64,000 nt of DNA from Salipiger sp. CCB-MM3 (GTDB lineage Bacteria > Pseudomonadota > Alphaproteobacteria > Rhodobacterales > Rhodobacteraceae): positions 551,501-615,500 of the forward strand of contig NZ_CP014596.1 in assembly GCF_001687105.1 (NCBI RefSeq), read 5' to 3'. Made by a program: the position numbers and the translations under genes. The notes below the pieces were generated by a model. The model made no database searches and was not told where the DNA came from. It saw only the letters and a program-made list of their open reading frames with translations. Positions 56,928-64,000 of this stretch are shown piece after piece (position 1 is the stretch's first letter; every line of letters starts with the position of its first letter).

Positions 56928-57623
56928 TCAGTAGCCGCGCACGGCGCGGAAGGGGGCCGGATCCCAGCTACAGGCGAAGCCGTCGCCATCGGGGTCGATG
57001 CCGTTGCGGTCCTTCTCGGGGCCACCGTCGGCAAGGAAGGCTTCCTGCGCGCGGTCGGTGGTCTCGTATTTGGCGCAGTTGCGCTGCGCCTTCGACTCCG
57101 ACGAGAAGCTCGAACGGCTGTAAAGCGGCGTGCCCACCGGGTTGGTGGTCTGCAGCGCATAGGCCACGATGTTCGGCGCATCCGAGTCGGGGCGCGCGGG
57201 CAGGTCGGTCGGGGCGACCACCTCATATTGCGCGCGGTTCTGCTGGATCAGGGCCTTGTCGTCGGCGATGGTCCGTTCGGCCGAGACCGCGTCGAAGCTG
57301 TTCTCTTCCGAAAGCCCTGCGGAATCGGTCACCGACTGCGGTGCCGGAGTGGCGGCGGCGGTGGGCAGCGGCGCGCCCTCTGCGGGGCCGTCGAGCACCG
57401 AGGTGGCCGCGGCGACCGCGGGGTCGCTGGAATCGCGACCTGCCGGCGGCAGGGTCGAGGAATCCACCGGCGCGCTGCCTTCGAGCGCGGCGTCACGCTG
57501 CGCGCGCTCGGCCTGATAGCTTCCGTAGTCGTCAAAACCGACCCCGGGCCCGCTGTCGGGGATCGGGGTGGTGCAGGCGGTCAGCGCGAGCAGAGCCGCG
57601 CCACCGAAGAAAATGCGAGTCAT
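56928..57623 (-). CDS. Lipoprotein with C-terminal excalibur-like calcium-binding motif
   Basis: A 231-residue protein with lipobox ALTAC (Cys17) and a Pro/Ala/Ser-rich central linker. The C-terminus has NCAKYETTDRAQEAFL and DRNGIDPDGDGFACSWDP, the DxDxDGxxC pattern of excalibur domains, which resemble calcium-binding EF-hand loops of extracellular proteins. No function can be assigned. It ends 7 bases upstream of the amidase start on the same strand, so the two are likely co-expressed. The ATG at 57623 starts the lipoprotein signal. Confidence 0.8.
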   Translation of the reverse strand: MTRIFFGGAALLALTACTTPIPDSGPGVGFDDYGSYQAERAQRDAALEGSAPVDSSTLPPAGRDSSDPAVAAATSVLDGPAEGAPLPTAAATPAPQSVTDSAGLSEENSFDAVSAERTIADDKALIQQNRAQYEVVAPTDLPARPDSDAPNIVAYALQTTNPVGTPLYSRSSFSSESKAQRNCAKYETTDRAQEAFLADGGPEKDRNGIDPDGDGFACSWDPAPFRAVRGY

Positions 57624-57654
57624 CACTCTGCCCTCGTCCTTTATTCCGGCGCCG

Positions 57655-59142
57655 TTACCACCACTTGGCGGGTTTCGACGCGAACCCGGCGGCCTGCTCC
57701 AGCGCATAGGCGGTGTTGAGCAGGTCGCCCTCTTCCCACGGACGCCCGATCAGCTGCAGCCCAAGCGGCAGCCCCTTGGAATCGAGTCCCGTCGGGACCG
57801 AAACGCCCGGAAGCCCGGCAAGGTTCAGTGTAACCGTGAACACGTCGTTGAGATACATCTGCACCGGATCGGCGGTCTTCATTTCTCCGATACCGAAGGC
57901 CGAAGAGGGCGTCGCGGGCGCGAGGATCGCGTCGACCCCTGCGGCGAAGGCATCCTCGAAGTCCTTCTTGATCAGCGTGCGGACCTTGCGGGCGCGGTTG
58001 TAGTAGGCGTCGTAGAAGCCCGCCGACAGCACATAGGTGCCGACCATGATGCGGCGCTGCACCTCAAGGCCGAAGCCTTCGGCGCGGGTCTTCTCGTACA
58101 TGTCGTTGATGCCTTCGCCCTGGCTCAGCTTGGCGCGGTGGCCGTAGCGCACCCCGTCATAGCGGGCGAGGTTCGACGAGGCTTCCGCCGGGGCGATCAC
58201 ATAGTAGGCCGGCAGCGCGTATTTGGTGTGCGGCAGCGAGATCTCGACGACCTTCGCGCCCGCATCTTCCAGCATCTTCGCGCCCTCGTCCCAGAGCTTC
58301 GAGATTTCCTCGGGCATGCCGTCGACGCGGTATTCGCGGGGAATGCCAATGGTCTTGCCACGGATGTCGCCGGTCAGCATCGCCTCGAAGTCGGGCACGG
58401 GCAGATCGGCCGAGGTCGAATCCTTGGGATCGTGGCCGCACATCGCCTGCAGCATGATCGCCGCGTCGCGCACGTCCTTGGTCATCGGGCCAGCCTGATC
58501 GAGCGAGCTGGCGTAGGCGACGATGCCCCAGCGCGAGCAGCGCCCGTAGGTCGGCTTGATGCCGGTGATGCCGGTGAAGGCGGCGGGCTGGCGGATCGAG
58601 CCGCCGGTGTCGGTGCCGGTGGCCGCAAGGCAGAGGTCCGCCGAAACCGCCGAAGCCGAGCCGCCCGACGAGCCGCCGGGGGTCAGCTTGGTGTCGTCGC
58701 CGGTGCGCTTCCACGGGTTCACCGCGGGGCCGTAGCAGGTGTTTTCGTTCGAGCTGCCCATGGCGAACTCGTCCATGTTGAGCTTGCCCAGCATGACCGC
58801 GCCCGCGTCGAACAGCTGGCTGGTGACGGTCGATTCATACTCGGGGGTGAAGCCCTCGAGGATCGCCGAGGCCGCCTGCGACGGCACACCCTTGGTGCAG
58901 AAGAGATCCTTCACGCCGATCGGCAGGCCGCACATGGCAGGCGCGTCGCCCGCCTTGATGCGCGCATCGGCGGCCTTGGCCTGCTCCAGCGCGATCTCGG
59001 GGGTCTTGTGCACGAAGGCGCCAAGCGCATCCGCGCCCTCGATCACCTTTAGGCAGGCTTCGGTCAGTTCGACCGAAGTCACGTCGCCCTTGCGCAGCGC
59101 GTCGCGTGCCTCAGAGAGCTTGAGCTTGTTCAGTTCGGTCAT
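57655..59142 (-). CDS. gatA: Asp-tRNA(Asn)/Glu-tRNA(Gln) amidotransferase subunit A
   Basis: GatA releases ammonia from glutamine for transamidation of misacylated tRNA. The 495-residue protein has the amidase-signature catalytic triad Lys78 (PIGVKDLF), cis-Ser157 ([10 protein letters not shown]) and Ser181 ([10 protein letters not shown]). It overlaps gatC by 4 bases. gatB is not adjacent, as is common in alphaproteobacteria. Confidence 0.96.
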   Translation of the reverse strand: MTELNKLKLSEARDALRKGDVTSVELTEACLKVIEGADALGAFVHKTPEIALEQAKAADARIKAGDAPAMCGLPIGVKDLFCTKGVPSQAASAILEGFTPEYESTVTSQLFDAGAVMLGKLNMDEFAMGSSNENTCYGPAVNPWKRTGDDTKLTPGGSSGGSASAVSADLCLAATGTDTGGSIRQPAAFTGITGIKPTYGRCSRWGIVAYASSLDQAGPMTKDVRDAAIMLQAMCGHDPKDSTSADLPVPDFEAMLTGDIRGKTIGIPREYRVDGMPEEISKLWDEGAKMLEDAGAKVVEISLPHTKYALPAYYVIAPAEASSNLARYDGVRYGHRAKLSQGEGINDMYEKTRAEGFGLEVQRRIMVGTYVLSAGFYDAYYNRARKVRTLIKKDFEDAFAAGVDAILAPATPSSAFGIGEMKTADPVQMYLNDVFTVTLNLAGLPGVSVPTGLDSKGLPLGLQLIGRPWEEGDLLNTAYALEQAAGFASKPAKWW

Positions 59143-59426
59143 TCCACCACCTTCGGCACGGCAAAGAACCCTTCGCGGGCATCGGGGGCGTTCGCGAGGA
59201 TTTTCTCCTGCATATTGCCATCGGTCACGCCATCGGCGCGGCGCTTGAGGCGCATCGGGGTCACCGAGACCATCGGCTCGACGCCCTCCACGTCCACCTC
59301 GTTCAGCTGCTCGATGAAGTCGAGGATATTGCTGAATTCCTGTGCCAGCGCCGGAAGCGCATCGTCTTCCACGCGGATGCGTGCCAGCTTGGCGACACGT
59401 GCCGCCGTCTGAATGTCGATCGACAT
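59139..59426 (-). CDS. gatC: Asp-tRNA(Asn)/Glu-tRNA(Gln) amidotransferase subunit C
   Basis: A 95-residue protein with the GatC pattern [31 protein letters not shown] and a C-terminal FFAVPKVVE. GatC is the small subunit that wraps around and stabilises GatA-GatB. Its ATG at 59426 is fixed by the conserved N-terminus; its stop overlaps the gatA start (ATGA). Confidence 0.95.
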   Translation of the reverse strand: MSIDIQTAARVAKLARIRVEDDALPALAQEFSNILDFIEQLNEVDVEGVEPMVSVTPMRLKRRADGVTDGNMQEKILANAPDAREGFFAVPKVVE

Positions 59427-59523
59427 GGGTTCCCCCTGTCCGTGAATGTCCGTCAAAGTCCCGTTGCCTTTACCCCCCCGAGCAACGCCCCGCAAGGCGC
59501 AGAGAAGGGGAGGCGTGCTTGGT

Positions 59524-59689
59524 CGCCCGGAATCAAGCCGAAGGCGCCGGGCGAGCGCCTGCCCGTCCCGGCGGGCTGGCGCTTTGTCATCGGTGCGCAA
59601 CAGATCGAAAGCGCGCGGAACTGGCTGGGATAAAGTGCAGACCTCAAGCGTAGCAGCGCCATCCCACGGGCAGGCGCCCGCCCGGCGCG
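59524..59689 (+). repeat. Interspersed inverted-repeat element, copy C
   Basis: Same element as at 3249 and, inverted, at 15236. Left arm 59547-59566 and right arm 59666-59685 are reverse complements at 19 of 20 positions. It occupies nearly half of the 361-base gap between gatC and the lipoprotein gene; the remainder shows no recognisable feature. Confidence 0.8.
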
Positions 59690-59787
59690 CGCTGTGCAGA
59701 GGGATGAGCGCTGCACGCTCGACAGCCCCCCTCTCGCGCGCTAGGTCAGACTCAGTTCCATTTCCCAACAACAAGACCTTCCGAGCC

Positions 59788-60369
59788 GTGCACCAGTTCC
59801 TTTCCCGCCTCTCTCTGCTGCCGCTGCTGCTGGCCGCCTCGCTTCTCTCGGCCTGCGCGGGCACCCGCGATCCGCATGTGCCCGCGCCGCCACCCTCCGA
59901 ATACATCGCGCTGGCGCAGTCGATCGAGGATCTCGGTCCGGGTGTCGATCCCGAGGAAGCGCAGCGCATGGCGCGCATCTCCATCGACTACCCGCGCGAG
60001 CTTGCGGTGAAATGGAACGTCACCGACCCGGCCTATATCCACAACATCAAGGTCAACAATGGCACCCGCCCGCGTGGCCTGTGCTACCAGTGGGCCGACG
60101 ATCTGCAGGCCCGGCTCGAGCAGGAGAATTTCCAGACCATCGACATGCACCGCGGCATCGCCAACGCGCTGAAGACGTTCCGCATCGAGCACAGCTCGGT
60201 CATCGTCAGCCAGAAGGGCGGCACGATGAAAGAGGGCATCGTGCTCGATCCGTGGCGCTTTGGCGGGGAGCTCTACTGGGGGCCGGTGGTGGATGACCAC
60301 AAATACCCGTGGGTCGAGCGGCAGGAAGTCTTTGCCACCAAGCGCGCGCTGCGCCTGCAGGAGGGCTGA
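59788..60369 (+). CDS. Predicted lipoprotein of unknown function
   Basis: From the GTG at 59788 the 193-residue product has a lipoprotein signal with lipobox LLSAC (Cys23) and then a conserved-looking soluble domain with DPAYIHNIKVNNGTRPRGLC and WERQEVF-like segments. I do not recognise a named family. No ATG gives a lipoprotein signal without a long non-conserved leader, so GTG is my best guess although its ribosome binding site is poor. It ends 3 bases before the convergent ScfR-type gene. Confidence 0.7.
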   Translation: MHQFLSRLSLLPLLLAASLLSACAGTRDPHVPAPPPSEYIALAQSIEDLGPGVDPEEAQRMARISIDYPRELAVKWNVTDPAYIHNIKVNNGTRPRGLCYQWADDLQARLEQENFQTIDMHRGIANALKTFRIEHSSVIVSQKGGTMKEGIVLDPWRFGGELYWGPVVDDHKYPWVERQEVFATKRALRLQEG

Positions 60370-60372
60370 GCG

Positions 60373-61776
60373 CTATTCTAACGTGTAAGGCAGGATGCCG
60401 CGGCGCTCGGGGTGGATCGACATCTTCTTTTCGAGCGGCGGCACCGAGCGCTGGTGGCAGTCGGTGCGCTCGCAGATGCGGCACGAGATGCCGATCGGCT
60501 CGAACGCCCGGTCGCGGCTGAGGTCCATACCGTCGGCATAGACCAGTGCGCCCGCGTGTTTCACCTCGCATCCCAGCGCGATGGCAAAGCGCCGCACCGG
60601 GGCCCCGAAGCGGCCCGCCGGTTTGGTAACATCGCGGGCCAGCAGCACATAGCGCGCCCCATCGGGTGTTTCGGCCAGCTGGCGCAGGAACTGGTTCGGC
60701 GTCTCAAAGGCCTGATGCACGTTCCACAGCGGGCAGGCCCCGCCGAAACGGGCGAATTGCAACCGCGTGGCCGAGTGGCGCTTGGTGATGGTTCCGGCCT
60801 GATCGACGCGGGCAAAGAAGAAGGGAATGCCCTTGGCGCCGGGTCTTTGCAGCGTCGAGAGCCGATGCGCCACCTGCTCGACCGAGGCACCAAAGCGCGC
60901 GGCCAGAAGCTCCAGATCGTGGCGGGTTTCCTGCGCCGCCTCCAGCAGCCGCGCATAGGGCATCGTCACCGCCCCGGCGAAATAATTGGCAAGGCCGAGC
61001 TTGGCGATGCCGCGCGCGGTCTCTGACTGGAAACGGGCGAGATCAAGCGTCGCCTCCAGCAGCTTTTCCTGCCGCAGCAGCGCCACTTGGATCAGCATCT
61101 GGAAGGTCAGCGTCTCGGGCTGCGCCAGCGACGAGAGGGTCAGAACCCGCCGCTCGGCGTCATAATTGCGCAGCGGTGCGGATTGCTGAAACTCGACGGT
61201 GATGCCGCGCTCGCGCAGATGCGCGAGCACCGCGCCGCGCAGGTCGGCGCCGCCTTGCCCCAGACCATGCGCGTAATGCTCGGCGGCGCGGTCCACGGCG
61301 TCGATGTAATTGTCGCAATAGTGGAAGAAGTCGCGCACCTCTTCCCAAGGCGAGGGCTGCATCTGCGTGCCCTCGCGCCCAAGCGCCTCGTCGAGCGAGG
61401 CGAGCCGCTCGTGGGTCTGCCGGTAGGCGCGGTGAAGCTCCAGAAACGCACGGGCGAGGGCAGGGGCGTTGGAGGCGGTGAGCCGCAGATCTGCCAAGGG
61501 CGGCGTGTGCTCGCCAAAAATAGGATCAGCCAGCGCCTCGCGCATGTCCGAGATCAGCCGCTCGGAATCGCCTTGGCCCAGTTCGGTCACGTCGAAGCCG
61601 AACTCTTGCGCCAGCGCGAGCACCACCGTGGTCGAGACCGGGCGGTTGTTGTTTTCCATCTGGTTCAGATAGGGCAGGGAAATTCCGAGCTTTGCCGCGA
61701 ATTCTTTCTGGGTCAGCCCCAGCCGTCCGCGCAGGTCGCGCAGCTTCGCCCCGGCATAGAGTTTCCGTGTTGCCAT
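60373..61776 (-). CDS. ScfR/PccR-type transcriptional regulator
   Basis: A 467-residue regulator with an N-terminal XRE helix-turn-helix (about 9-63, LTQKEFAAKLGISLPYLNQM) and a large C-terminal domain with the CRICERTDC cysteine cluster (Cys432, Cys435, Cys440), the architecture of short-chain fatty acyl-CoA regulators related to PccR and RamB. In Rhodobacter, PccR controls propionyl-CoA carboxylase genes; here pccB is 1.4 kb away and shares TTTGC-type sites with this gene's own upstream region, so the role is probably the same and includes autoregulation. Confidence 0.92.
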   Translation of the reverse strand: MATRKLYAGAKLRDLRGRLGLTQKEFAAKLGISLPYLNQMENNNRPVSTTVVLALAQEFGFDVTELGQGDSERLISDMREALADPIFGEHTPPLADLRLTASNAPALARAFLELHRAYRQTHERLASLDEALGREGTQMQPSPWEEVRDFFHYCDNYIDAVDRAAEHYAHGLGQGGADLRGAVLAHLRERGITVEFQQSAPLRNYDAERRVLTLSSLAQPETLTFQMLIQVALLRQEKLLEATLDLARFQSETARGIAKLGLANYFAGAVTMPYARLLEAAQETRHDLELLAARFGASVEQVAHRLSTLQRPGAKGIPFFFARVDQAGTITKRHSATRLQFARFGGACPLWNVHQAFETPNQFLRQLAETPDGARYVLLARDVTKPAGRFGAPVRRFAIALGCEVKHAGALVYADGMDLSRDRAFEPIGISCRICERTDCHQRSVPPLEKKMSIHPERRGILPYTLE

Positions 61777-61777
61777 G

Positions 61778-61790
61778 TTTGCGCCTTTGC
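61778..61790. promoter_or_regulatory. TTTGC-N3-TTTGC site upstream of the ScfR-type gene
   Basis: TTTGCGCCTTTGC lies directly upstream of the ATG, and a palindromic TTTGCAAA lies at 61808-61815. The same TTTGC-N3-TTTGC arrangement occurs twice before pccB (63107 and 63147). This suggests autoregulation by the encoded regulator. Confidence 0.55.
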
Positions 61791-61819
61791 TCCCCACTGG
61801 GAACAATTTTGCAAACTCC

Positions 61820-63046
61820 TCACTCCGCGTCCAGACCTGCGAGCCGCTTTTCGCGCCAGAACACCACAAGGATCGACAGTACCGCCGCGACCGAGGTCGC
61901 CAGCATCAGCCACAGTAGCGGCCATGCGCCGGTGCCGGGCTGCAGCAGCGCCCCGGCCAGCGCCGAGAGCGCCGCACCGCCGCCGATCATGATCGCGCCG
62001 CCGAGGCCCGAGGCCGTGCCTGCCAGATGCGGGCGCACCGAGAGCGTGCCTGCGGTGGCATTGGGAATGGTCATGCCGTTGCCAAGGCCGACGAAGCACA
62101 TGAAGCCAAAGAAGATCAGCGCCGAGCCGCCGGTCAGCGCAAAGGTGATCAGCGCCGCGCCAAGGCCTGCGGTCAGGATCAGCGAGCCCCAGAGGATCAT
62201 CTTGTTGATGCCGATGCGGGCCGAGAATTTTCCCGAAATCCAGTTGCCGAGGAAGTAGCCCACCGCCGGAGCGCCAAAGTGCAGGCCCAGCGACGCTGGG
62301 TTCAGTCCGAACACTTTAGATCCGACGAAGGGCGCGCCGCCGAGGTAGGAAAAGAACGCGCCCGACGAGAAAGCGCAGGCCAGCGCGTAGCCCCAGAAGC
62401 GGGGCGAGGTGAGCAGTTCGGGGTATTCGCGGAACTGCTGCGCCAGCGATAGGCCCGAGGCGGTGGAGGTCTCGCCAAGGTCGCGCCAGCTCAGCCACAG
62501 CACCGCGCCGCCGAGGATGAACAGCATCCAGAAGATCGCCTTCCAGCCCATGAGCTCGCCAAGCGCGCCGCCGATCACCGGGCCAACCATCGGCACCACG
62601 GCGACGCCCATGGTGACATAGGCGATCATCGAGGCGGCTTCTTCCTGGCTGACCATGTCGCGCACCACGGCGCGGCTCAGCACCATGGCGGTGACGATCA
62701 CTGCCTGACACATGCGGAAGAACAGGAAGAGCGACACGTTCGGCGCAAAGATGCAGCCCAGCGTCGCCACCATGAACAGCGCCACGCCCCAGAGGATCAC
62801 CGGGCGGCGTCCCAGCTTGTCCGAGATCGGGCCGATCACCACCTGCAGCGCCGCGTTGACAGCGAGGTAGATCGCCACCGAAAGCTGCATCAGCCGGTAT
62901 TCCGTGTCGAAATATGCCGTCATCTGCGGCAGCGACGGCAGGAACACGTTCATCGCAAGCGCTGAAAGCCCGGCAAGCAGGACAAGCGTGACAAGATGTG
63001 GCGGGGTCGAGGCGTCGAGAAAACGGACGCGGGCTTTGGTGCTCAT
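61820..63046 (-). CDS. Bcr/CflA-family multidrug efflux MFS transporter
   Basis: A 408-residue, twelve-helix MFS protein with motif A GPISDKLGRRPVI and the RDMVSQEEAASMIAYVTMGVAVVPMVGPVIGG segment typical of the Bcr/CflA drug-resistance group. The substrate is unknown. It lies between the ScfR-type gene and pccB; its start shares the promoter gap with pccB (175 bases). The ATG at 63046 gives MSTKARVRFLD and is preferred over the longer frame to 63091. Confidence 0.88.
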   Translation of the reverse strand: MSTKARVRFLDASTPPHLVTLVLLAGLSALAMNVFLPSLPQMTAYFDTEYRLMQLSVAIYLAVNAALQVVIGPISDKLGRRPVILWGVALFMVATLGCIFAPNVSLFLFFRMCQAVIVTAMVLSRAVVRDMVSQEEAASMIAYVTMGVAVVPMVGPVIGGALGELMGWKAIFWMLFILGGAVLWLSWRDLGETSTASGLSLAQQFREYPELLTSPRFWGYALACAFSSGAFFSYLGGAPFVGSKVFGLNPASLGLHFGAPAVGYFLGNWISGKFSARIGINKMILWGSLILTAGLGAALITFALTGGSALIFFGFMCFVGLGNGMTIPNATAGTLSVRPHLAGTASGLGGAIMIGGGAALSALAGALLQPGTGAWPLLWLMLATSVAAVLSILVVFWREKRLAGLDAE

Positions 63047-63106
63047 GGGTTTCCCGTATGCCGGGGGCCTCTCAAAGTCCACGTGTATCATCGCGTTGAA
63101 GCAATT

Positions 63107-63159
63107 TTTGCTAATTTGCTATTTGCTCACGGAAATATTTCCTGAGTTTGCAAATTTGC
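63107..63159. promoter_or_regulatory. Paired TTTGC-N3-TTTGC sites upstream of pccB
   Basis: TTTGCTAATTTGC (63107-63119) and TTTGCAAATTTGC (63147-63159), 40 bases apart, about four helical turns, plus an extra TTTGC at 63122. They lie just upstream of a TTGACT box (63165-63170). Given the ScfR-type gene nearby, they are likely its binding sites. Confidence 0.65.
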
Positions 63160-63221
63160 CGAATTTGACTTGAGTGCAAGGGCCTCCACTGTATGGTCCG
63201 GGCAAACGGAGAGGATTGGAC

Positions 63222-64000
63222 ATGAAAGACATTCTTCACGAGCTGGAGGCGCGCCGCGCCGACGCACGTCTTGGCGGTGGCCAGAAGCGGATCGACACGC
63301 AGCATGCCAAGGGCAAGCTGACCGCGCGCGAACGCATCGAGCTGCTGCTCGACGAGGGCAGTTTCGAAGAATACGACATGTTTGTCGCGCATCGCTGCAC
63401 CGATTTCGGCATGGAAAAGAACCGTCCCAGCGGCGACGGGGTGATCACCGGCTGGGGCACGATCAATGGGCGAATGGTCTATGTGTTCAGTCAGGACTTC
63501 ACCGTGCTTGGCGGGTCGGTCTCGGCCACCCATGCCATGAAGATCTGCAAGATCATGGATATGGCCATGCAGAACGGCGCGCCGGTGATCGGCCTCAACG
63601 ATTCCGGCGGCGCGCGCATTCAGGAAGGCGTCGACAGCCTCGCGGGCTATGCCGAGATCTTCCAGCGCAACATCATGGCGTCTGGTGTGATCCCGCAGAT
63701 CTCCGTCATCATGGGGCCCTGCGCGGGCGGCGCGGTCTACTCGCCCGCGATGACCGACTTCATCTTCATGGTGAAAGACACCTCCTATATGTTCGTCACC
63801 GGCCCCGATGTGGTGAAGACGGTGACCAATGAGGTGGTGACCGCAGAGGAACTCGGCGGTGCGACCACTCACACCCGCAAATCCTCGGTCGCCGATGGCG
63901 CTTTCGAGAATGATGTCGAGGCGCTGGCCGAAGTGCGCCGCCTTGTCGATTTCCTACCGCTCAACAACCGCGAGAAGCCGCCGGTACGGCCCTTCTTCGA
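63222..64000 (+). CDS. pccB: Propionyl-CoA carboxylase beta subunit (3' truncated by window edge)
   Basis: The first 259 codons of the carboxyltransferase beta subunit. The start at 63222 gives [18 protein letters not shown], with AGAGGA upstream. [20 protein letters not shown] and [20 protein letters not shown] are the CoA- and biotin-binding loops of the family and are intact. The enzyme carboxylates propionyl-CoA to methylmalonyl-CoA in the cytosol, feeding the methylmalonyl-CoA pathway. An acetyl-CoA-type acyl-CoA carboxylase is possible but the sequence opening and the neighbouring ScfR regulator favour PccB. Confidence 0.93.
   Translation, partial: MKDILHELEARRADARLGGGQKRIDTQHAKGKLTARERIELLLDEGSFEEYDMFVAHRCTDFGMEKNRPSGDGVITGWGTINGRMVYVFSQDFTVLGGSVSATHAMKICKIMDMAMQNGAPVIGLNDSGGARIQEGVDSLAGYAEIFQRNIMASGVIPQISVIMGPCAGGAVYSPAMTDFIFMVKDTSYMFVTGPDVVKTVTNEVVTAEELGGATTHTRKSSVADGAFENDVEALAEVRRLVDFLPLNNREKPPVRPFF

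Overview
The window is a gene-dense, high-GC chromosomal segment of an alphaproteobacterium of the Rhodobacterales (Rhodobacter/Roseobacter group). The assignment rests on gene content and neighbourhoods typical of that order: the tldD-cysQ-DUF4170-waaA-lpxK block, lspA-DUF3035-M16-M16, rsmB-heparinase-purH, an ScfR-type regulator beside pccB, and a Na+-NQR cluster with nqrM. I cannot name a species. I found no rRNA, tRNA, CRISPR array, insertion sequence or prophage; this is core and shell chromosome with 60 supported protein genes.

Layout. 2-2389: end of a flavin monooxygenase gene with a RidA protein and a DUF1028 protein, probably one operon. 2460-3244: CBS-domain protein and a tiny membrane protein. 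3492-10822: the respiratory sodium pump, with nqrABCDEF on the plus strand and its two maturation factors apbE and nqrM divergent on the minus strand. 10902-15161: a VOC-fold protein, an orphan repeat protein with a 19-residue period, NAD kinase and glyA. 15572-21284: MFS exporter, MscS channel, 1-Cys peroxiredoxin, aldehyde dehydrogenase. 21398-26123 (minus): lipid A/Kdo operon with an inositol-phosphatase-like enzyme and a TldD/PmbA protein. 26229-28438: phosphodiester glycosidase, rbfA, dapB. 28441-34758: P-type ATPase, SDHAF4, rsmB, heparinase-like protein. 34778-41674: purH, serine hydrolase, lspA, two lipoprotein/periplasmic modules and an M16 protease pair. 41856-47922: dapA, lytic transglycosylase, UbiH-like hydroxylase, small membrane protein, pyrimidine nucleotidase, GntR regulator. 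47928-55795: fusion glycosyltransferase, carA, yqeY, glycosyltransferase-like protein, DUF2244, phosphoesterase, ctaD. 56249-60369: cell-wall amidase, lipoproteins, gatCA. 60373-64000: ScfR/PccR-type regulator, Bcr/CflA exporter and the 5' part of pccB.

Functional links. Two sources of respiratory flexibility are visible: Na+-NQR, whose NqrB and NqrC carry flavinylation motifs served by the ApbE encoded here, and an aa3 oxidase subunit I with a perfect FNR-type box upstream. Envelope biogenesis is strongly represented (lpxK, waaA, lspA, slt, amidase, glycosyltransferases, four predicted lipoproteins). The regulator at the right end and pccB share TTTGC-N3-TTTGC sites, which points to propionyl-CoA control.

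The items most likely to be new are a three-copy intergenic element of about 165 bp with near-perfect 20-nt terminal inverted repeats and alternative pairings; an orphan RTX-related protein with an unusual 19-residue solenoid period; and the monooxygenase-RidA-DUF1028 operon, whose pathway I cannot name.
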